64,000 nt of DNA from Halocatena halophila (GCA_027563145.1 CP071306.1:2232001-2296000); one strand, 5' to 3'; positions 26,976 to 36,263 are shown, counted from the stretch's first letter. The notes: a model not told the origin generated them from the letters alone. Made by a program: numbers and translations.

Positions 26976-27418
26976 GTTCGAACTGAAGAACTCAGGCCGT
27001 ATAACGATGTTCGGTTCGAACTGAATACAAACGATTTCCCGGCGCAAAAAGATGGAATAAAATATTTTTCTATTAACTGAATTATTAATTATAATGGCCA
27101 ATAGAGTTATTGTCTTATCATACGAATTCGAATCAAAGGATGCCATCAGGCCACAAAACTTATTATTATGATATGCAATTCTACCCATACGAAATGGATA
27201 AAACATGTCATTCTGAAATTATGTTGTTATCAGATACTCCACAACCCTGTGATTCCAGCCCACGTTCGTTACAGTATAATGCAGGTAATAGCTGTGATTG
27301 CCGACAATTTCTGGATGGGAAGTCCCAAACCGAACCTATACATCAGTTGTCGAATTGATGATTGCCAGCCCTGTGTTCAAAGAAATACTATTGAATTGTC
27401 ATTGTCGGGTGATCGGGC
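26976..27418. other. AT-rich divergent intergenic region, 443 bp
   Basis: The stretch is far richer in A and T than the genes around it. It holds a TATA-like TTATAC (minus strand, near 27000-27005) for the radical SAM gene and ATACTA at 27385-27390 for the downstream DUF7344-like gene. Short frames in the middle (27110-27358 and 27168-27446) have no family resemblance and no haloarchaeal amino-acid bias. I see no repeat or RNA in it. It may be a remnant of lost DNA. Confidence 0.4.
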
Positions 27419-27970
27419 ATGGCGATCAGTGATGCCGTCGAAGTGACCGAATCGTCGCGGGCGGACAGTCTCACGAAGTTTGACATCCACGATGTGCTCA
27501 GAAACGAGCGACGAACGCGCGTGCTAGAGCATCTTCACGGTCGAAATCAGCCCGTTCCGCTCCGAGAGCTTTCAGAACGCCTTGCGGCGCTCGAAACGGG
27601 CGAAGACCCTCCACCGCGAAACATCCGAGAGAGCGTGTACAATTCGCTTCACCAGACGCATCTCCCCAAACTCGACGAAATGGGGATCGTTTCGTACAAC
27701 GTCGATCGAAAGCTCGTGTCGCCGGCAGCAGGTTTCGAGCAGGTAACGGTGTACATGGAGGTTGTTTCTGCGGACGATGTGACGTGGTCGACGTACTATC
27801 TCTTACTTGGCGTTCTCGGACTCTGTGTTGCTGGATTGTCGAGTCTCGACATATCGGTGTTTGGGATGCTGTCGGTGCCGACATGGACCGTTTCGTTTCT
27901 GGTGATCCTGGGTTGTTCTGCGATACTCGAGCGATACCGTGACGACACCGTATTGGTATCGCTTCGGTGA
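27419..27970 (+). CDS. DUF7344-like winged-helix membrane protein
   Basis: This 183-residue protein has an N-terminal winged-helix-like domain (about 20-110: DIHDVLRNERRTRVLEHLHG, NIRESVYNSLHQTHLPKLDEMGIV, a YNVDRKLV wing). Two hydrophobic segments lie near 122-140 and 148-167. From memory this is the haloarchaeal DUF7344 type, often seen in exopolysaccharide or archaellum regions and presumed to be a membrane-tethered regulator. TATA-like ATACTA sits 29-34 bases before the start. It lies between the radical SAM gene and a glycosyltransferase. Confidence 0.75.
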   Translation: MAISDAVEVTESSRADSLTKFDIHDVLRNERRTRVLEHLHGRNQPVPLRELSERLAALETGEDPPPRNIRESVYNSLHQTHLPKLDEMGIVSYNVDRKLVSPAAGFEQVTVYMEVVSADDVTWSTYYLLLGVLGLCVAGLSSLDISVFGMLSVPTWTVSFLVILGCSAILERYRDDTVLVSLR

Positions 27971-27972
27971 TC

Positions 27973-28134
27973 TCACAGCAGGGTCCCGACGACAGACCCC
28001 ACTCCGGCAACAATCATTCCCAGAATAAATCCAACGAACAAAACGACAAGTACGTTGCGCTTGGTGGCGTGCGGGCGTAGTCCCGGGAATGTGAGGATCA
28101 CGAGCTGATACAGGCGTCCGGTGCGTTCGATCAT
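27973..28134 (-). CDS. 53-residue single-span membrane protein
   Basis: A short complete gene lies opposite and directly after the DUF7344-like gene (stop codons two bases apart). The product begins MIERTGRLYQLVIL, has a basic loop RPHATKRN and ends with a strongly hydrophobic glycine-rich span (VLVVLFVGFILGMIVAGVG). The base pattern and the clean amphipathic-to-hydrophobic organisation support real coding. I recognise no family. It may be an accessory membrane component near the glycan cluster. Confidence 0.6.
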   Translation of the reverse strand: MIERTGRLYQLVILTFPGLRPHATKRNVLVVLFVGFILGMIVAGVGSVVGTLL

Positions 28135-28314
28135 TTGGATAGCGGCCACACCTCAGTTGTGGGTGCAGGTTGTTTGTGAGTGGGACTACATAGCTATGCA
28201 CTCCACCAACGATCTCGAACGACCGATTACTGTGCCGTAATCACCCGGTAGAGTGTGTAGATCGGATGAACGACCGGCTCCTCTTTTATCACACGTGGAC
28301 GTAGCACGGCACGT

Positions 28315-29535
28315 ATGCGGGTTGCCTACGTCCTTTCACAGAACCAGGGTGGACTACCTCATTATGCGGCTGAGCTGGCGAACGCCGTGAGCGAGCACGC
28401 CGAGGTGGCAGTGTTCAAACCGACCGATACGACCGCTGATACGTTGTTTTCCGACACCGTCGAAACGGTGTCCGCGTTCGAGAACATGACACTCTCGATT
28501 CCGGACCTCTATGGCGGCAACTTCGACGTGCTGGAGAATGTGCGAGCGCTATACTCCTATCGAAACATCGACCGGATACGCGAGTTCGATCCTGATGTGG
28601 TCCACGATCCAACCGACTTTTTCCCCCAGGTGAAACTATTTACCAAGCTCCACGGGATCGATCGAGAGTTTCCGTTCGTCGTAACGTATCACGAGGTTCC
28701 ACCGCCGATATTCTCGCTCGGTGATCCGTTTGCCACGGTCGAATCGGCGCTTGACCGTGTGATACCAGATGTGGACCACGACCGGTTGATCGTCCACTCC
28801 GAGGCCCAGCAGCGAGCGTTCGGTCGTCGGTTTGGCCGCCCACAGACGATCGATGTTATTCCACACGGTGCATACGACTTTTTCACCGACCAGCCCTACA
28901 CTCCTCAGCCCGAAGAGTCTGCCACCGTGTTGTTTTTCGGCAATATTTTTCCGGGCAAAGGGCTGGATGTGCTTGCTGAGGCGATCACGCTTGCTGCGGA
29001 GTCGGTTCCGGAGCTCACGCTGGTGATCTGTGGAGATGGCGAATTCTCAGACCAAACGCAATCAATCATCGACTCAAATCCCGATCGGTTCGAGGTGCAC
29101 AATTACTTTATTCCGAACGATGATGTAGGGGAATTTTTCACACGCGCGACGCTCGTTGCTCTTCCGTATCGGCCGGCGGCGACAGACGGCACGAAAGGAC
29201 ACAGTGGAGCCCTCTCGACGGCGCATGCCTTTGGCAAGCCAGTCGTTTCAACCTCGATCGGTGACTTTCCTCGGCTGGTCGGTGACGCCGGAGCCGGTCG
29301 CGTCGTTGAACCCAACGATCCCGACGCGCTCGCCGAAGCGATACTCGAAATGCTCTCTGATGATGAGTTGCGATCGTCGATGGCAGAGCGTAGCTCTGAG
29401 CAGGCAGACAGACACTCCTGGGAGTCGATCGCCCGACAACACCTCGATGCGTACGCCGCGGCGATCGAGCGATTCGAACGCCGTACGACCTCTAGTGAGT
29501 CGTTGGGCGTGTCGAACGAATTAATAGCTGAGTAG
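28315..29535 (+). CDS. Glycosyltransferase family 4-type (GT-B)
   Basis: This 406-residue GT-B enzyme has an N-terminal acceptor domain with the glycine-rich start AYVLSQNQGGLPHYAAEL. The C-terminal nucleotide-sugar domain includes GNIFPGKGLDVLAEA, VICGDGEF and the ExxG-like HSGALSTAHAFGKPVVST and ARVVEPNDPDALAEAI segments. It presumably adds one sugar to a lipid-linked surface glycan on the cytosolic face. No membrane segment is present. A TTTTAT box lies about 20-25 bases upstream. It is followed 20 bases later by a sulfatase-fold gene on the same strand. Confidence 0.9.
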   Translation: MRVAYVLSQNQGGLPHYAAELANAVSEHAEVAVFKPTDTTADTLFSDTVETVSAFENMTLSIPDLYGGNFDVLENVRALYSYRNIDRIREFDPDVVHDPTDFFPQVKLFTKLHGIDREFPFVVTYHEVPPPIFSLGDPFATVESALDRVIPDVDHDRLIVHSEAQQRAFGRRFGRPQTIDVIPHGAYDFFTDQPYTPQPEESATVLFFGNIFPGKGLDVLAEAITLAAESVPELTLVICGDGEFSDQTQSIIDSNPDRFEVHNYFIPNDDVGEFFTRATLVALPYRPAATDGTKGHSGALSTAHAFGKPVVSTSIGDFPRLVGDAGAGRVVEPNDPDALAEAILEMLSDDELRSSMAERSSEQADRHSWESIARQHLDAYAAAIERFERRTTSSESLGVSNELIAE

Positions 29536-29555
29536 GTCGAGCGGAAAGTCATCGT

Positions 29556-30815
29556 ATGGACTCCGCGTCGCCAGAGCAGCCACGAGCACTGTCGTCGCTC
29601 GCCGCTACCGATTCGGTCGAGAACGTCGTCATTTTCGTCTCCGACGCACTCCGATACGATTCGGTCCCCGAACAGATTCGTCGGCGAGGCATAACGGCAC
29701 GAGCGATCGCCCCAAGCACCTTCACGGCCAACGCACTTCCTTCGATCACGAGCGGGAAGTATCCAGCAACCCACAAAGTCTGGCGGTTTCAAGACGACCG
29801 TCTCGCCAGTCGACCGGCCCTGTTCGACGAGGCAGCGGTGGATGTCGGCTTCAACGCCGAAACCGTCTGGTTGATGGACGATTCGTCAGCCAAGCCACCA
29901 CTTCGCTGGAACCATCTCACTGAAGAGCGCACGATCGACGAGTTAGAACCGCCGTTCGTTCATTTCATTCACGACGTTGGCCCGCATGCGCCCTACGGGG
30001 TCGACAACACCGTCTGGGACTCTACGCGTGAATTCTTCGCGGCGACAAACGATCCGATGACGCTTTGCGAGCGCTATCAAGACGACTGTGTCAACTCGGC
30101 CGATCGATTCGACCCCGTCTACGACTATCTCCAGTCGTCAGGTCTGCTTGAAGAGACGCTCGTGATCTACACCTCGGATCACGGCCAGGTCCTGGGTGAG
30201 TCCACATACGGTGGTCAGTTTGGTCACGTTGATCCGATGTGTCCAGAACTCGTCGAGATTCCAGTCACGTTTATGGGTGCTGGTCTGCCGACAGATCACG
30301 AGTATCCTGGCCTCGTTTCGGGCACTGACGTTGCTCCCACCGCGCTCGCTGCACAGGGACGGTCGGTACCAGATGAGTGCGATGGCCAGCAGCTCTGGAC
30401 GGCCACACCAGGGACCGATCGCACCGTCCGGTGTGATGCGTGGGCATACAAACCCATTACAGTGCGCGATACGACTATCCCGATCACGGCCTACGCGGCG
30501 ACAGGCGTCTGGGATCGTGGAGGCGGTCACGTGTTCCAGCGCCGGTCTCGTCTCCTGCGCTGTGCGTATCTGGCACATAAGCTGCTCCGCGGAACGCAGG
30601 CCCCCGTCTGGCGACCGAATGCGTCATTCGAAACGCTGGCTGGACTCGCACGAACGTATCTCCGTTCAGAACACAGTTATGGTAGCCCCACCGTGACGGC
30701 TGACGCCGCGAGAGCCGCCGTACCAGAACAGTTCACTCGTGCGTCCGATCGGTCGTTCGACGCGAGCGACGAAGCGCTAGAGGAGAAACTCGCTGACCTT
30801 GGCTATCTCTCGTGA
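29556..30815 (+). CDS. Sulfatase/alkaline phosphatase superfamily hydrolase
   Basis: This 419-residue protein has the alkaline-phosphatase/sulfatase fold. The first metal site is VSDALRYDSV. The nucleophile region APSTFTANALPSITSG offers Thr or Ser where sulfatases carry formylglycine Cys or Ser in CxPxR; that sulfatase motif is absent. The second metal motif is YTSDHGQ. It may therefore be a phosphodiesterase or phosphoglycerol/phospho-sugar transferase rather than a sulfatase. There is no signal peptide. It sits between a glycosyltransferase and a flippase, which suggests action on a glycan intermediate. Confidence 0.82.
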   Translation: MDSASPEQPRALSSLAATDSVENVVIFVSDALRYDSVPEQIRRRGITARAIAPSTFTANALPSITSGKYPATHKVWRFQDDRLASRPALFDEAAVDVGFNAETVWLMDDSSAKPPLRWNHLTEERTIDELEPPFVHFIHDVGPHAPYGVDNTVWDSTREFFAATNDPMTLCERYQDDCVNSADRFDPVYDYLQSSGLLEETLVIYTSDHGQVLGESTYGGQFGHVDPMCPELVEIPVTFMGAGLPTDHEYPGLVSGTDVAPTALAAQGRSVPDECDGQQLWTATPGTDRTVRCDAWAYKPITVRDTTIPITAYAATGVWDRGGGHVFQRRSRLLRCAYLAHKLLRGTQAPVWRPNASFETLAGLARTYLRSEHSYGSPTVTADAARAAVPEQFTRASDRSFDASDEALEEKLADLGYLS

Positions 30816-30977
30816 GCTGTTACTTTCCGAACCGGCACCATCATGTTTGCATTTATCTTCACCGATGCTGTTCGATACAATGATGGGTAAGAGTCCCCCC
30901 AGTCCGGTCACCTGTACAGGGTGTCGTGTCAGCTCTCAATCTCTCCGACCCTTTCATAGACTGTACACAGAATTGGA

Positions 30978-32408
30978 ATGAGCTATCGCCGCATACTACG
31001 ATCGTCGATCGGGACGTTTGCGACGCGCATCGGCCTGTCTGTGACGGTGTTTGCCGGAACGTTCTATCTGGCCTGGGCAACGAGTGCGTGGGTACTTGGC
31101 GTGTTCTCGTTGTTTGCTGCGCTCGTTCGAGTCGTCGATATCGTCACCAACGTTGGGATGAACGAAGCCGCCAAAAAGCGAATCAGCGAGGGTACCGACC
31201 AGGGGGCGTATTTCACGGCCACCATTCTCGTTCGAGTTGCGCTGTTCGTTCCGATCGCAGTGACCGTCTATGGTCTCAGTGGGACGATCGAGGCGTACGT
31301 CGGATACGACATTGCACACTACATTATCGCTGGTGCTGGCTGTTATCTCCTCCGTCGCGTGCTCGAATCCGGACTCATCGGACAGAAACGGGTCGCGAGA
31401 GCTGGGCTCGTCCAGTTTCTTTACGGCATCGTTCATCTGCTCTCCTGGGTCGTGCTCATCTCCAGCGGGTTTGGCGTTGAGGGCGTGTTTCTTGGCTATC
31501 TGATCGGACAGATCGCCGCATTGGCTGGCGGTCTGGCGCTTACGTCGCTTCGGCCGGCCAGACCATCGAAACGACATTTCTGGAGTCTGTTCGAGTACGC
31601 GAAGTTTGGCTGGATTGGAGCGATGACAACTCAAATGTGGGTCTGGACGGACACGCTCGTGCTGGGTCTGTTTGTCACGCCGGAGTTGATCGGCGTGTAC
31701 GAGCTTGCCTGGCGAGCAACCGGCGTGCTCTTTTTGCTCGCATCTGCGATCGGCTCGACGCTCTTTGCAAACGTCAGCGAACTCGCGGCAGATGGTGCCC
31801 GCGATCGTGTTACGGAACTGCTCGAACGGTCACTCGCGTTCACTGGTGTGCTCGCAATTCCGGGTGCCGTCGGGGGAGCGCTGCTCGCACCGTCCTTGCT
31901 CGGCCTGTTTGGCCCTGTATATCGGGTTGGTGGCACCGTGATGACGTTGTTGATCGTAGCCCGTGTGTTTCACAGCTACGAGGTGATTCTGAGTAAATTG
32001 ATCAACGCTCTTGATCGTCCGGATCTCACGTTCCGAACGAACAGTTTGTTCATTCTCTGCAATCTTGGTCTGAATGTTCTCGCAATCTGGGCGATCGGCT
32101 GGACGGGTGGGGCTATTGCGACGATGTCGGCAATGATTCTCAAGTTTGGGCTCTCTTATCGGTACAGTCGGTCGCTCCTGTCGTACTCGATTCCGTTCAA
32201 GACAATCGGTCGGGAAGTGGTTGCAGCCGGCGTTATGGGTGTGGTGCTGGTCGGTACGATCCTCACCTTCAGTCCCGCGACGGATCCTCTCATGACGACA
32301 ACGTACGTCACGGTCGGCGGAGTAGTGTACGCTGTCGCCCTGTGGACACTGATCGGCGAGGTACGGACGATCATCTTGCGCTTTGTGGGCTCACAGGTGT
32401 CCAAGTGA
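30978..32408 (+). CDS. Polysaccharide flippase (MATE/Wzx-like)
   Basis: This 476-residue polytopic protein of the MVF/polysaccharide-transport superfamily has about twelve to fourteen membrane spans (for example TRIGLSVTVFAGTFYLAW near the N-terminus and the paired C-terminal spans). Such proteins flip lipid-linked oligosaccharides across the membrane. Its place after a glycosyltransferase and a sulfatase-fold gene fits export of a surface glycan. The stop codon at 32406-32408 is one base from the stop of the convergent ATP-grasp gene. Confidence 0.9.
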   Translation: MSYRRILRSSIGTFATRIGLSVTVFAGTFYLAWATSAWVLGVFSLFAALVRVVDIVTNVGMNEAAKKRISEGTDQGAYFTATILVRVALFVPIAVTVYGLSGTIEAYVGYDIAHYIIAGAGCYLLRRVLESGLIGQKRVARAGLVQFLYGIVHLLSWVVLISSGFGVEGVFLGYLIGQIAALAGGLALTSLRPARPSKRHFWSLFEYAKFGWIGAMTTQMWVWTDTLVLGLFVTPELIGVYELAWRATGVLFLLASAIGSTLFANVSELAADGARDRVTELLERSLAFTGVLAIPGAVGGALLAPSLLGLFGPVYRVGGTVMTLLIVARVFHSYEVILSKLINALDRPDLTFRTNSLFILCNLGLNVLAIWAIGWTGGAIATMSAMILKFGLSYRYSRSLLSYSIPFKTIGREVVAAGVMGVVLVGTILTFSPATDPLMTTTYVTVGGVVYAVALWTLIGEVRTIILRFVGSQVSK

Positions 32409-32409
32409 C

Positions 32410-33687
32410 TCATTCGCCCGCGACGAGCGTGTCATCCCGAGAGCCGACCGGCAGCTGGTTTCGGATGGCAGTGAGCAACGGGCGGGGATCGTCAAGTCGG
32501 ACGAAATCGAAATGGGGATCGGTGACACAGGAGCGTGCGACCGCAATTACCGCCGACTGGAGGGATGGCGGTTCGATATCAGGATACTCCTCGCGGACGA
32601 TACTCAACAGATACTGGAGCTCCCCGAACAGGAGATGATTTCCGGTATCAACCGTGTAACCCGTCTCGATCGCCTGCTCGCCTGTCGTCGCGAGCTGCCA
32701 GTGTGCCACGGGAAAGTTCGCGCCCGCACACACGTCCATCTCTAGAGAGGCCCAGACCCGTGGGTTGATCTCCGTGAACACGTAGTTGTCCAACGCCGGG
32801 TCGTAGAGATACTGGACTGAGGCGAGACCGTGCCAGTCGAGATGAGACAGGAGCTGGCGACTGTACTCGTCAATTTTCTCATCTGCCATCGTTTTCCGGT
32901 AGACGCTAGCCCCGCCTGCGTAGCTTGTCCCCCGTATTTGGCGCTTCTGACAGGTCAGCGTCGTCTGGCCGCGATCACAGAGCCCCCGAAAGCCATACTC
33001 TCTCGCCGTGTGATCGACGCGCTCTTGAACGACCGGAATATGATCCGAGATCTCCACCCCTGCAGGATGCATCCGTTGTTGGATGTCCGCGAGAGTGGGC
33101 CGTTCACCACGTTCGAGATAGATCGGTTCCATCTTCCCGATGCAGTCGTCATCATCCAGTGAATCGACGTGGCCGCCCGTGAGAAACGCATACCGTGGTT
33201 TGACGATCAATGGCCGATCCCAGTCCGGCACGGCATCGAACGACCAGGTGTTCGGCGTTGGAACACCTGCATCCTGTGCGGCATCTGCCATTGCCAGACT
33301 GTCTTGTACGGTCTGCACCTGCTCAAACGTCGGCCACAGCGGTGTTACGTGCTGGGCGAATTCGTCGTGGTATTTCGCGAGGAGATAGCTGTCCATCTCT
33401 CGGTGTGGGATAATTGTTGCGACGCTCGGACGACGGGCACCAGCAAGCAGTGCGTCCTTATACGCGAGCAGGTCCTCGTACGGCGATGGTACGACCATCT
33501 GCTCGTCACAGAATCTGGAGACCAATCCGGGACAGGTCACATGCTCCGAAACGGCAACCGTCCGAACGCCGTGGCTATGGAGGGACCGAAGACACGAGAG
33601 ACTGCTTCCCGAGTGATTGATTGGAAGCAGTACGGCGTTTCTCTCGACAGTGGTGTCTTTCATCTGTCCGTTTATCCGTGTAGTCAT
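32410..33687 (-). CDS. ATP-grasp carboxylate-amine ligase-like protein
   Basis: This 425-residue protein has an N-terminal pre-ATP-grasp domain (NAVLLPINHSGSSLSCLRSL) and a central ATP-grasp fold with RPLIVKPRYAF as the ATP lysine strand. The C-terminal metal-binding segment is FTEINPRVWASLEMD. Such enzymes activate a carboxylate as acyl phosphate and join it to an amine or thiol. In haloarchaeal and bacterial glycan clusters they often couple an amino acid to a sugar acid; the substrate here is unknown. Start 33687 is favoured by a TATA-like TAATAT about 22-27 bases upstream; Met at 33663 is an alternative. Confidence 0.82.
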   Translation of the reverse strand: MTTRINGQMKDTTVERNAVLLPINHSGSSLSCLRSLHSHGVRTVAVSEHVTCPGLVSRFCDEQMVVPSPYEDLLAYKDALLAGARRPSVATIIPHREMDSYLLAKYHDEFAQHVTPLWPTFEQVQTVQDSLAMADAAQDAGVPTPNTWSFDAVPDWDRPLIVKPRYAFLTGGHVDSLDDDDCIGKMEPIYLERGERPTLADIQQRMHPAGVEISDHIPVVQERVDHTAREYGFRGLCDRGQTTLTCQKRQIRGTSYAGGASVYRKTMADEKIDEYSRQLLSHLDWHGLASVQYLYDPALDNYVFTEINPRVWASLEMDVCAGANFPVAHWQLATTGEQAIETGYTVDTGNHLLFGELQYLLSIVREEYPDIEPPSLQSAVIAVARSCVTDPHFDFVRLDDPRPLLTAIRNQLPVGSRDDTLVAGE

Positions 33688-33755
33688 TGCTTGAAATTAC
33701 CGGTTTTCATATTATTATGAGATGTTGATCCGTTCACTATAGCTGCCGCATCTGG

Positions 33756-34568
33756 TTATTTCTGGGCGAAACAGAGATACACGGATCCTCGTCCGTTGGT
33801 TGGTTCGCCGCAGTTGACCAGTGAAAAGCCAGCCCCACGAAGCAGTGATTCCACCTCGTTTGGAGTGGCGTCGTAGCGCTGGAGCTTTGTGGGGTGGATT
33901 TCGACGACACAGGTGTGGATGTCCTCCAGCAGATCACCACAGCCACGTAACACGGCGAGCTCTGCTCCTTGCACGTCAATTTTCATCACGTCGGGTGCGG
34001 ATACGTCGCCAGCCTGGACGAGCGAGTCTCCCCGACGAGTCTCGATCTGGATAGCAGTTCCATCGGTTGCGAGAAAGTGATGGCCGACGCCGGCCTCAAC
34101 GTATTCCGAATCGAGAAATAGCGATTCATTTTTGTCCCACAGCGCGACCGGCAGAATCTGATGGTTCTGTGTGGGTCCATTCCGTTCGAGATTCACCGTC
34201 AGCCGGTCTCGATTCGTGGGTTCGGGTTCGAATGCAACGAGGCGGCCGTCAGCAAGTTTCTCCGTGAGAAAGCAGGCGTAGGTGCCGACACAGGCACCAA
34301 CGTCCCAGACGGTTTCGTCGCCCTCAAGCGTCGAGAGCAGCCGCCGAATGACGGCTCGCTCGCCACAGAGATCGCTGGCACGTCGATACTCCATCCGGGT
34401 TGAGAGATCGAACGTCGCCGTCACGTCGTCGACCGTCACGCGCCGCGTTCCACTGCGTGCGGCGATCTGGAGCTTTCGTACGAGCGCATCGAGTCGCCAG
34501 ATCGCGCTCGCAACGCCAAGCCGGTTTGCGATGACCGCCGCCAGCTGTCTGTGTGTGGACTGACTCAT
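33756..34568 (-). CDS. FkbM family methyltransferase
   Basis: This 270-residue SAM-dependent O-methyltransferase of the FkbM type has the SAM motif VWDVGACVGTYACFL and the acidic ribose-binding turn VAFEPEPTNRDRL. The FkbM-specific segment VMKIDVQGAELAVLRG is followed by the EIHP strand. FkbM proteins in surface-glycan clusters usually methylate sugar hydroxyls. Its start overlaps the stop of the DHHA1-domain gene by four bases (ATGA), so they are translated together as part of an operon running from 38274 down to here. Confidence 0.9.
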   Translation of the reverse strand: MSQSTHRQLAAVIANRLGVASAIWRLDALVRKLQIAARSGTRRVTVDDVTATFDLSTRMEYRRASDLCGERAVIRRLLSTLEGDETVWDVGACVGTYACFLTEKLADGRLVAFEPEPTNRDRLTVNLERNGPTQNHQILPVALWDKNESLFLDSEYVEAGVGHHFLATDGTAIQIETRRGDSLVQAGDVSAPDVMKIDVQGAELAVLRGCGDLLEDIHTCVVEIHPTKLQRYDATPNEVESLLRGAGFSLVNCGEPTNGRGSVYLCFAQK

Positions 34569-35239
34569 TTGTGAACGCCACGCGGTTGTGTCTGTACCGC
34601 CCTGTCAGTGAGCTCGTCCCCAACCGTGTGACAGACAACCTCTAGTTCGTTGATGTTGTCCGCACCGGTTCCGCCAGTGGCGAGCTGGTCTGTTCCACCG
34701 GCACCACCGCCTGCATGGTCGGTGATTTCGCGTGCAATGTCGCTTGCGCTGTAGTGATCCGTGAGCTCCTGACCGACGGCGACCCCAAGCGAAGCGTCAG
34801 CACCGCCGACCAGGATGGCGATCACTGGTTCGTCCATTGCTTGCTTTGCGAGTACTGTCACGTCGTCGTGATCGCCTTTCGTTAGCGTGGCGTGAACCAC
34901 GGACGGCCGATCGTCCGTATCGTCGTCGGGAGCGACCGTGTGCCACCATTGGGCGGCCCAGTGTTCTCTCACAGTGTCGATCTCGTTTCGTAAGGATCTG
35001 CGCTCGTCGTCGATCGCCTGGACACGAGCTGGAAGTTCCGAAACGGAACAGTTCAGCGTCCGTGCGGCGGCAGTGGCTGCCTGGCGGGTTTCGGGCGAAT
35101 CTGCCGTGCGCTCGCGGGCGTCAAACGTCTGGCTGGTGGTGAGCCCCTCGCGAACGATACGTTCGCGACGCCGCCAGTAGAGCGACGTGGCGAGGAGCGC
35201 AATCACTGCAAACAGTCCGACGATGATGGTGTCATTCAT
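34565..35239 (-). CDS. Membrane-anchored AlaRS C-terminal (DHHA1)-domain protein
   Basis: This 224-residue protein has an N-terminal membrane anchor (about 5-21) followed by arginines, so the rest should be cytosolic. A coiled-coil-like stretch at about 67-95 leads to a domain that aligns by eye with the end of alanyl-tRNA synthetase. It has the strand EPVIAILVGG, the GVAVGQELTDHYSASDIAREI helix region and the glycine loop GGGAGGTDQLATGG at 177-190, which stands for the AlaRS GGGGGGRPDMAQAGG loop. No aminoacylation or editing domain is present. DHHA1 domains bind nucleic acid. It sits between fkbM and a FemAB gene with short overlaps. The function is unknown. Confidence 0.75.
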   Translation of the reverse strand: MNDTIIVGLFAVIALLATSLYWRRRERIVREGLTTSQTFDARERTADSPETRQAATAAARTLNCSVSELPARVQAIDDERRSLRNEIDTVREHWAAQWWHTVAPDDDTDDRPSVVHATLTKGDHDDVTVLAKQAMDEPVIAILVGGADASLGVAVGQELTDHYSASDIAREITDHAGGGAGGTDQLATGGTGADNINELEVVCHTVGDELTDRAVQTQPRGVHK

Positions 35240-36263
35240 GGAGATATCGTTTGAGGGCAGGTCCGATGGTGGAATTGGTCAGAATCGGTGCGAAATACGG
35301 GGTGATCGAGCCAATGCGGCCGTACGCATCGAGCGACGCTCGGCCGGCCCGGTGTGGTGGTGCGACGAGGCTCACGAGATCAGCCGGCGTTCCGCCAAAC
35401 TGTGCTTTAAACTCGTGAACGCTCGATCCTGGTCGTGAGCGGCCAAAATCGACGATCGATCTGCCGGCCGAACACGCCCGTTTGATCGCTTCGAGGTAGA
35501 GGAGGTGATTTGGCCGGTGCTCCCAGTGAGCAGCGAGCGAGGCTGGCGTCCAGATCGTGGTCGTATCGCCGTATTCGTAACAAAAGACGCCAGCGATGGG
35601 CTGCTCTTCAAGCCTGGCGATGAGAATCGTGGCTGCGTCTCCGAGCTCGTTTCTGAACGCTGAAAACAGCTCTGGTGGAAATTGTGGACTGCCGAGACGT
35701 TCCATCGTCGCGAGATAGAGCGGATAAAACGTGTCGACGGTCCCTGGCGTAACGGTCACGCCGTTTGCGCGTGCGGTTCGCACACAGCGGCGAACGTCTT
35801 TGTCGAATCGCTCGTGCCACAGCGCATCAAACGACGAGGTGAGTCCGAGTCGTATCGCCGTGCCCGTCTCGGTGCCACCGAATCCGGCGCTGTTGTAGCC
35901 CCGAACGGAGCTCCAGGAGGCGTCTTTGATGATCCGGGTGCCACCGCGTTCGGTGATGGCCTCAAGGAACGCAACTGGATCAACCCCATCGGTGAGAAGT
36001 GGAAAGCCATACTCGGCAAACGGAACGACGATGCTTTTCCCAAGCCCATCTCGCACGGTGACGCCAGGCACTAGCCCGGTGATTTTCCCGTCTGGACCTC
36101 TGCAGACGAGATGTTTCGGTTCGTAGCCGAAGGTCGCTTCGATCGCAGAGAACCACTCCGGGGTGTGAAAGACGGTGGCGTCCTCGTGGTCGGCGACGAA
36201 TGCGGCCCAGTCGCTGTCAGTGGCTGCGATTGGTTCGAGGGTGAGGGTCTCGTTTTTGCTCAT
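35232..36263 (-). CDS. FemAB-like GNAT acyl/aminoacyltransferase (PEP-CTERM-type)
   Basis: This 343-residue protein has two tandem GNAT domains, as in FemABX enzymes. Recognisable parts are FHTPEWFSAIEATFG, KDVRRCVRTARANGVTV, HLLYLEAIKRA and the closing FGRSRPGSSVHEFKAQFGG, the last matching the FemAB type found in bacterial exosortase-linked polysaccharide loci. Classical FemAB enzymes transfer amino acids from aminoacyl-tRNA; for this subfamily the donor is not known. It overlaps the DHHA1-domain gene by eight bases and the deacetylase gene by four, so all three are co-translated. Confidence 0.85.
   Translation of the reverse strand: MSKNETLTLEPIAATDSDWAAFVADHEDATVFHTPEWFSAIEATFGYEPKHLVCRGPDGKITGLVPGVTVRDGLGKSIVVPFAEYGFPLLTDGVDPVAFLEAITERGGTRIIKDASWSSVRGYNSAGFGGTETGTAIRLGLTSSFDALWHERFDKDVRRCVRTARANGVTVTPGTVDTFYPLYLATMERLGSPQFPPELFSAFRNELGDAATILIARLEEQPIAGVFCYEYGDTTTIWTPASLAAHWEHRPNHLLYLEAIKRACSAGRSIVDFGRSRPGSSVHEFKAQFGGTPADLVSLVAPPHRAGRASLDAYGRIGSITPYFAPILTNSTIGPALKRYLHE

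Noticed and set aside
27110..27358. 82-codon plus-strand frame in the AT-rich spacer
   Set aside because: It is rich in Tyr, Asn, Ser and Cys, unlike haloarchaeal proteins, with no TATA box at a sensible distance. It is probably chance in AT-rich DNA.
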